Assembly (NCBI GenBank): GCA_913053665.1
Contig: CAJXGR010000156.1
Coordinates: 1-7,212, forward strand
Length of the DNA: 7,212 bases
Source: an uncultured Spirochaetia bacterium
Lineage (GTDB): Bacteria; Spirochaetota; UBA6919
Direction: 5' to 3'
The translations under genes were made by a program, and so were the position numbers. The notes below the pieces were generated by a model. The model searched no databases. It was given only the letters and a program-made list of their open reading frames with translations, and was not told the origin of the DNA. Below, piece by piece: positions 6,614-7,212 of the stretch (its first letter is position 1; each line of letters opens with the position of its first letter).

Positions 6614-6916
6614 ATGATTGATGGAATAGCCTTCCTAATATTCATATTTAATATTTTGTTGTATCCATTTTTGATTCTATATAAACGAATCAAAAAGACA
6701 TCTAAATTAGATCCATTTTACATTATTAAGGGATATCACGGATGGATTCAAAGAGTATATTATAAAAAAGGTGATGCATTAGTGGAGAGTATGGATGAAT
6801 ATTTTGTCGAGCCATTATTAATCATGGATCCCACTGAATCCAAAAAGCGAATTAAATCAGAACATAAAAAAAAGCTTTTAGAAAATTATCGTAAGAAAAT
6901 CGATACAAAGAAATAG
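6614..6916 (+). CDS. Small one-TM protein of unknown function, AT-rich
   Basis: The 100-residue product starts at ATG 6614 with AAGG 9 nt upstream; a TTG at 6596 would add six residues but has its AGAGG only one base away. Residues about 4-25 (IAFLIFIFNILLYPFLILY) form one hydrophobic helix, followed by a lysine-rich stretch (KRIKKTSK), so the soluble part, about 26-100, is probably cytoplasmic. That part contains GYHGWIQRVYYKKGDAL and ends in a strongly basic, likely helical tail rich in Lys. I recognise no family. GC is about 28%, well below the neighbouring genes, and it is the only gene on the plus strand; both suggest a separate origin. Its stop lies 12 bp from the end of the convergent nucleotidyltransferase gene with no visible terminator between them. 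Real gene status is supported by the RBS, the clean TM-plus-basic design and the uninterrupted frame. Confidence 0.65.
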   Translation: MIDGIAFLIFIFNILLYPFLILYKRIKKTSKLDPFYIIKGYHGWIQRVYYKKGDALVESMDEYFVEPLLIMDPTESKKRIKSEHKKKLLENYRKKIDTKK

Positions 6917-6928
6917 GATAATATTAAT

Positions 6929-7212
6929 TCAATCCTCCAGAAAGCCATGATAGTTCATAATAGTCTGGGCTTTTTCAAGATTCTCATGAGTTCCCACATC
7001 CAGCCAAAACTCTGGGGAATGACGAAAGCCTGAGATCACGTGTTTTTGAGCCAATCGTAAGTATAAATCAATAATAGAAAAAGCCCCTTCCTCCTCGATG
7101 AGACTAAAGATACGGGAATTGATCACGTGGATCCCGCTAAAAGTCAAAGGACTCAATGATCCCGTATCGCTACGCGGAGGCCTGGTTTCCCCTGTATCAT
7201 GATTCACCCAGC
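6929..7212 (-). CDS. Sugar-1-phosphate nucleotidyltransferase, C-terminal 93 residues (5' end off window)
   Basis: The frame enters from the right edge and ends at TGA 6931-6929. The visible part reads WVNHDTGETRPPR, then FSGIHVINSRIFSLIEEEGAFSIIDLYLRLA, then FWLDVGTHENLEKAQTI. This is the C-terminal half of the nucleotide-transfer domain in MurU/HddC/RmlA-like enzymes, which join a sugar-1-phosphate to an NTP. The WLDVGT aspartate is the usual late active-site acid of this fold. A GTG at 7207 could be mistaken for a start, but the codon before it is Trp and the WVN..TGE motif continues through it, so the gene is simply cut by the window. Exact sugar and nucleotide specificity cannot be told from this fragment. 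Candidates are MurNAc-1-P uridylyltransferase (peptidoglycan recycling) or a heptose/mannose-type enzyme for surface polysaccharide. Confidence 0.88.
   Translation of the reverse strand, partial: WVNHDTGETRPPRSDTGSLSPLTFSGIHVINSRIFSLIEEEGAFSIIDLYLRLAQKHVISGFRHSPEFWLDVGTHENLEKAQTIMNYHGFLED

Noticed and set aside
7205..7207. GTG as the start of the nucleotidyltransferase gene
   Set aside because: The open frame continues upstream to the window edge, and the conserved WVN..TGE motif spans the codon, so it is an internal valine.

Overview
The window is about 7.2 kb of a Gram-negative-type bacterial chromosome. Most genes have moderate GC (about 43-50% by eye), but one stretch near the right end is clearly AT-rich. 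Two exported proteins have lipoprotein-like signal peptides with unusual residues just before the cysteine, and a membrane sensor carries a class III cyclase domain. That mix would suit a spirochaete (Leptospirales-like) or a similar environmental Gram-negative lineage. This assignment is an inference; no marker gene in the window settles it.

Layout from left to right. Positions 1-389 (minus) hold the N-terminal part of an unrecognised protein, possibly related to PilZ/DUF1577, cut off by the window edge. A 359-bp gap follows; its only clear feature is a near-perfect 41-nt palindrome at 633-673. Positions 749-2509 (minus) encode a complete exported gamma-glutamyltranspeptidase (ggt). A hairpin at 2548-2578 separates it from 2597-4234 (minus), a two-TM sensor with HAMP and class III adenylate cyclase domains. 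Only 10 bp upstream of that gene ends 4245-5624 (minus), a LivK-type periplasmic substrate-binding lipoprotein. Upstream of this pair is an almost consensus sigma70 promoter, TTGACT-17 bp-TATAAT (5686-5714), overlapping the stop codon of the preceding gene. Positions 5711-6346 (minus) encode a gamma-glutamylcyclotransferase-fold protein of the type often misnamed 'histone deacetylase'. An AT-rich segment (about 6360-6920, roughly 20-28% GC) contains the only plus-strand gene, a 100-residue one-TM protein of unknown function (6614-6916). Positions 6929-7212 (minus) are the C-terminal end of a MurU/HddC-like sugar-1-phosphate nucleotidyltransferase, entering from the right edge.

How they may work together. 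The binding protein and cyclase form a tight two-gene operon with no permease or ATPase genes in view, so a periplasmic sensing role linked to cAMP is a reasonable hypothesis. They lie between two proteins with gamma-glutamyl-related folds (GGT and the GGCT-like protein). This raises, without proving, a link to breakdown of gamma-glutamyl peptides or glutathione and sensing of the released amino acids. ggt is bracketed by two palindromes sharing a GTAGGGG core, which may be terminators, members of a dispersed repeat family, or both. No tRNA, rRNA, CRISPR array, transposase or phage gene was seen.
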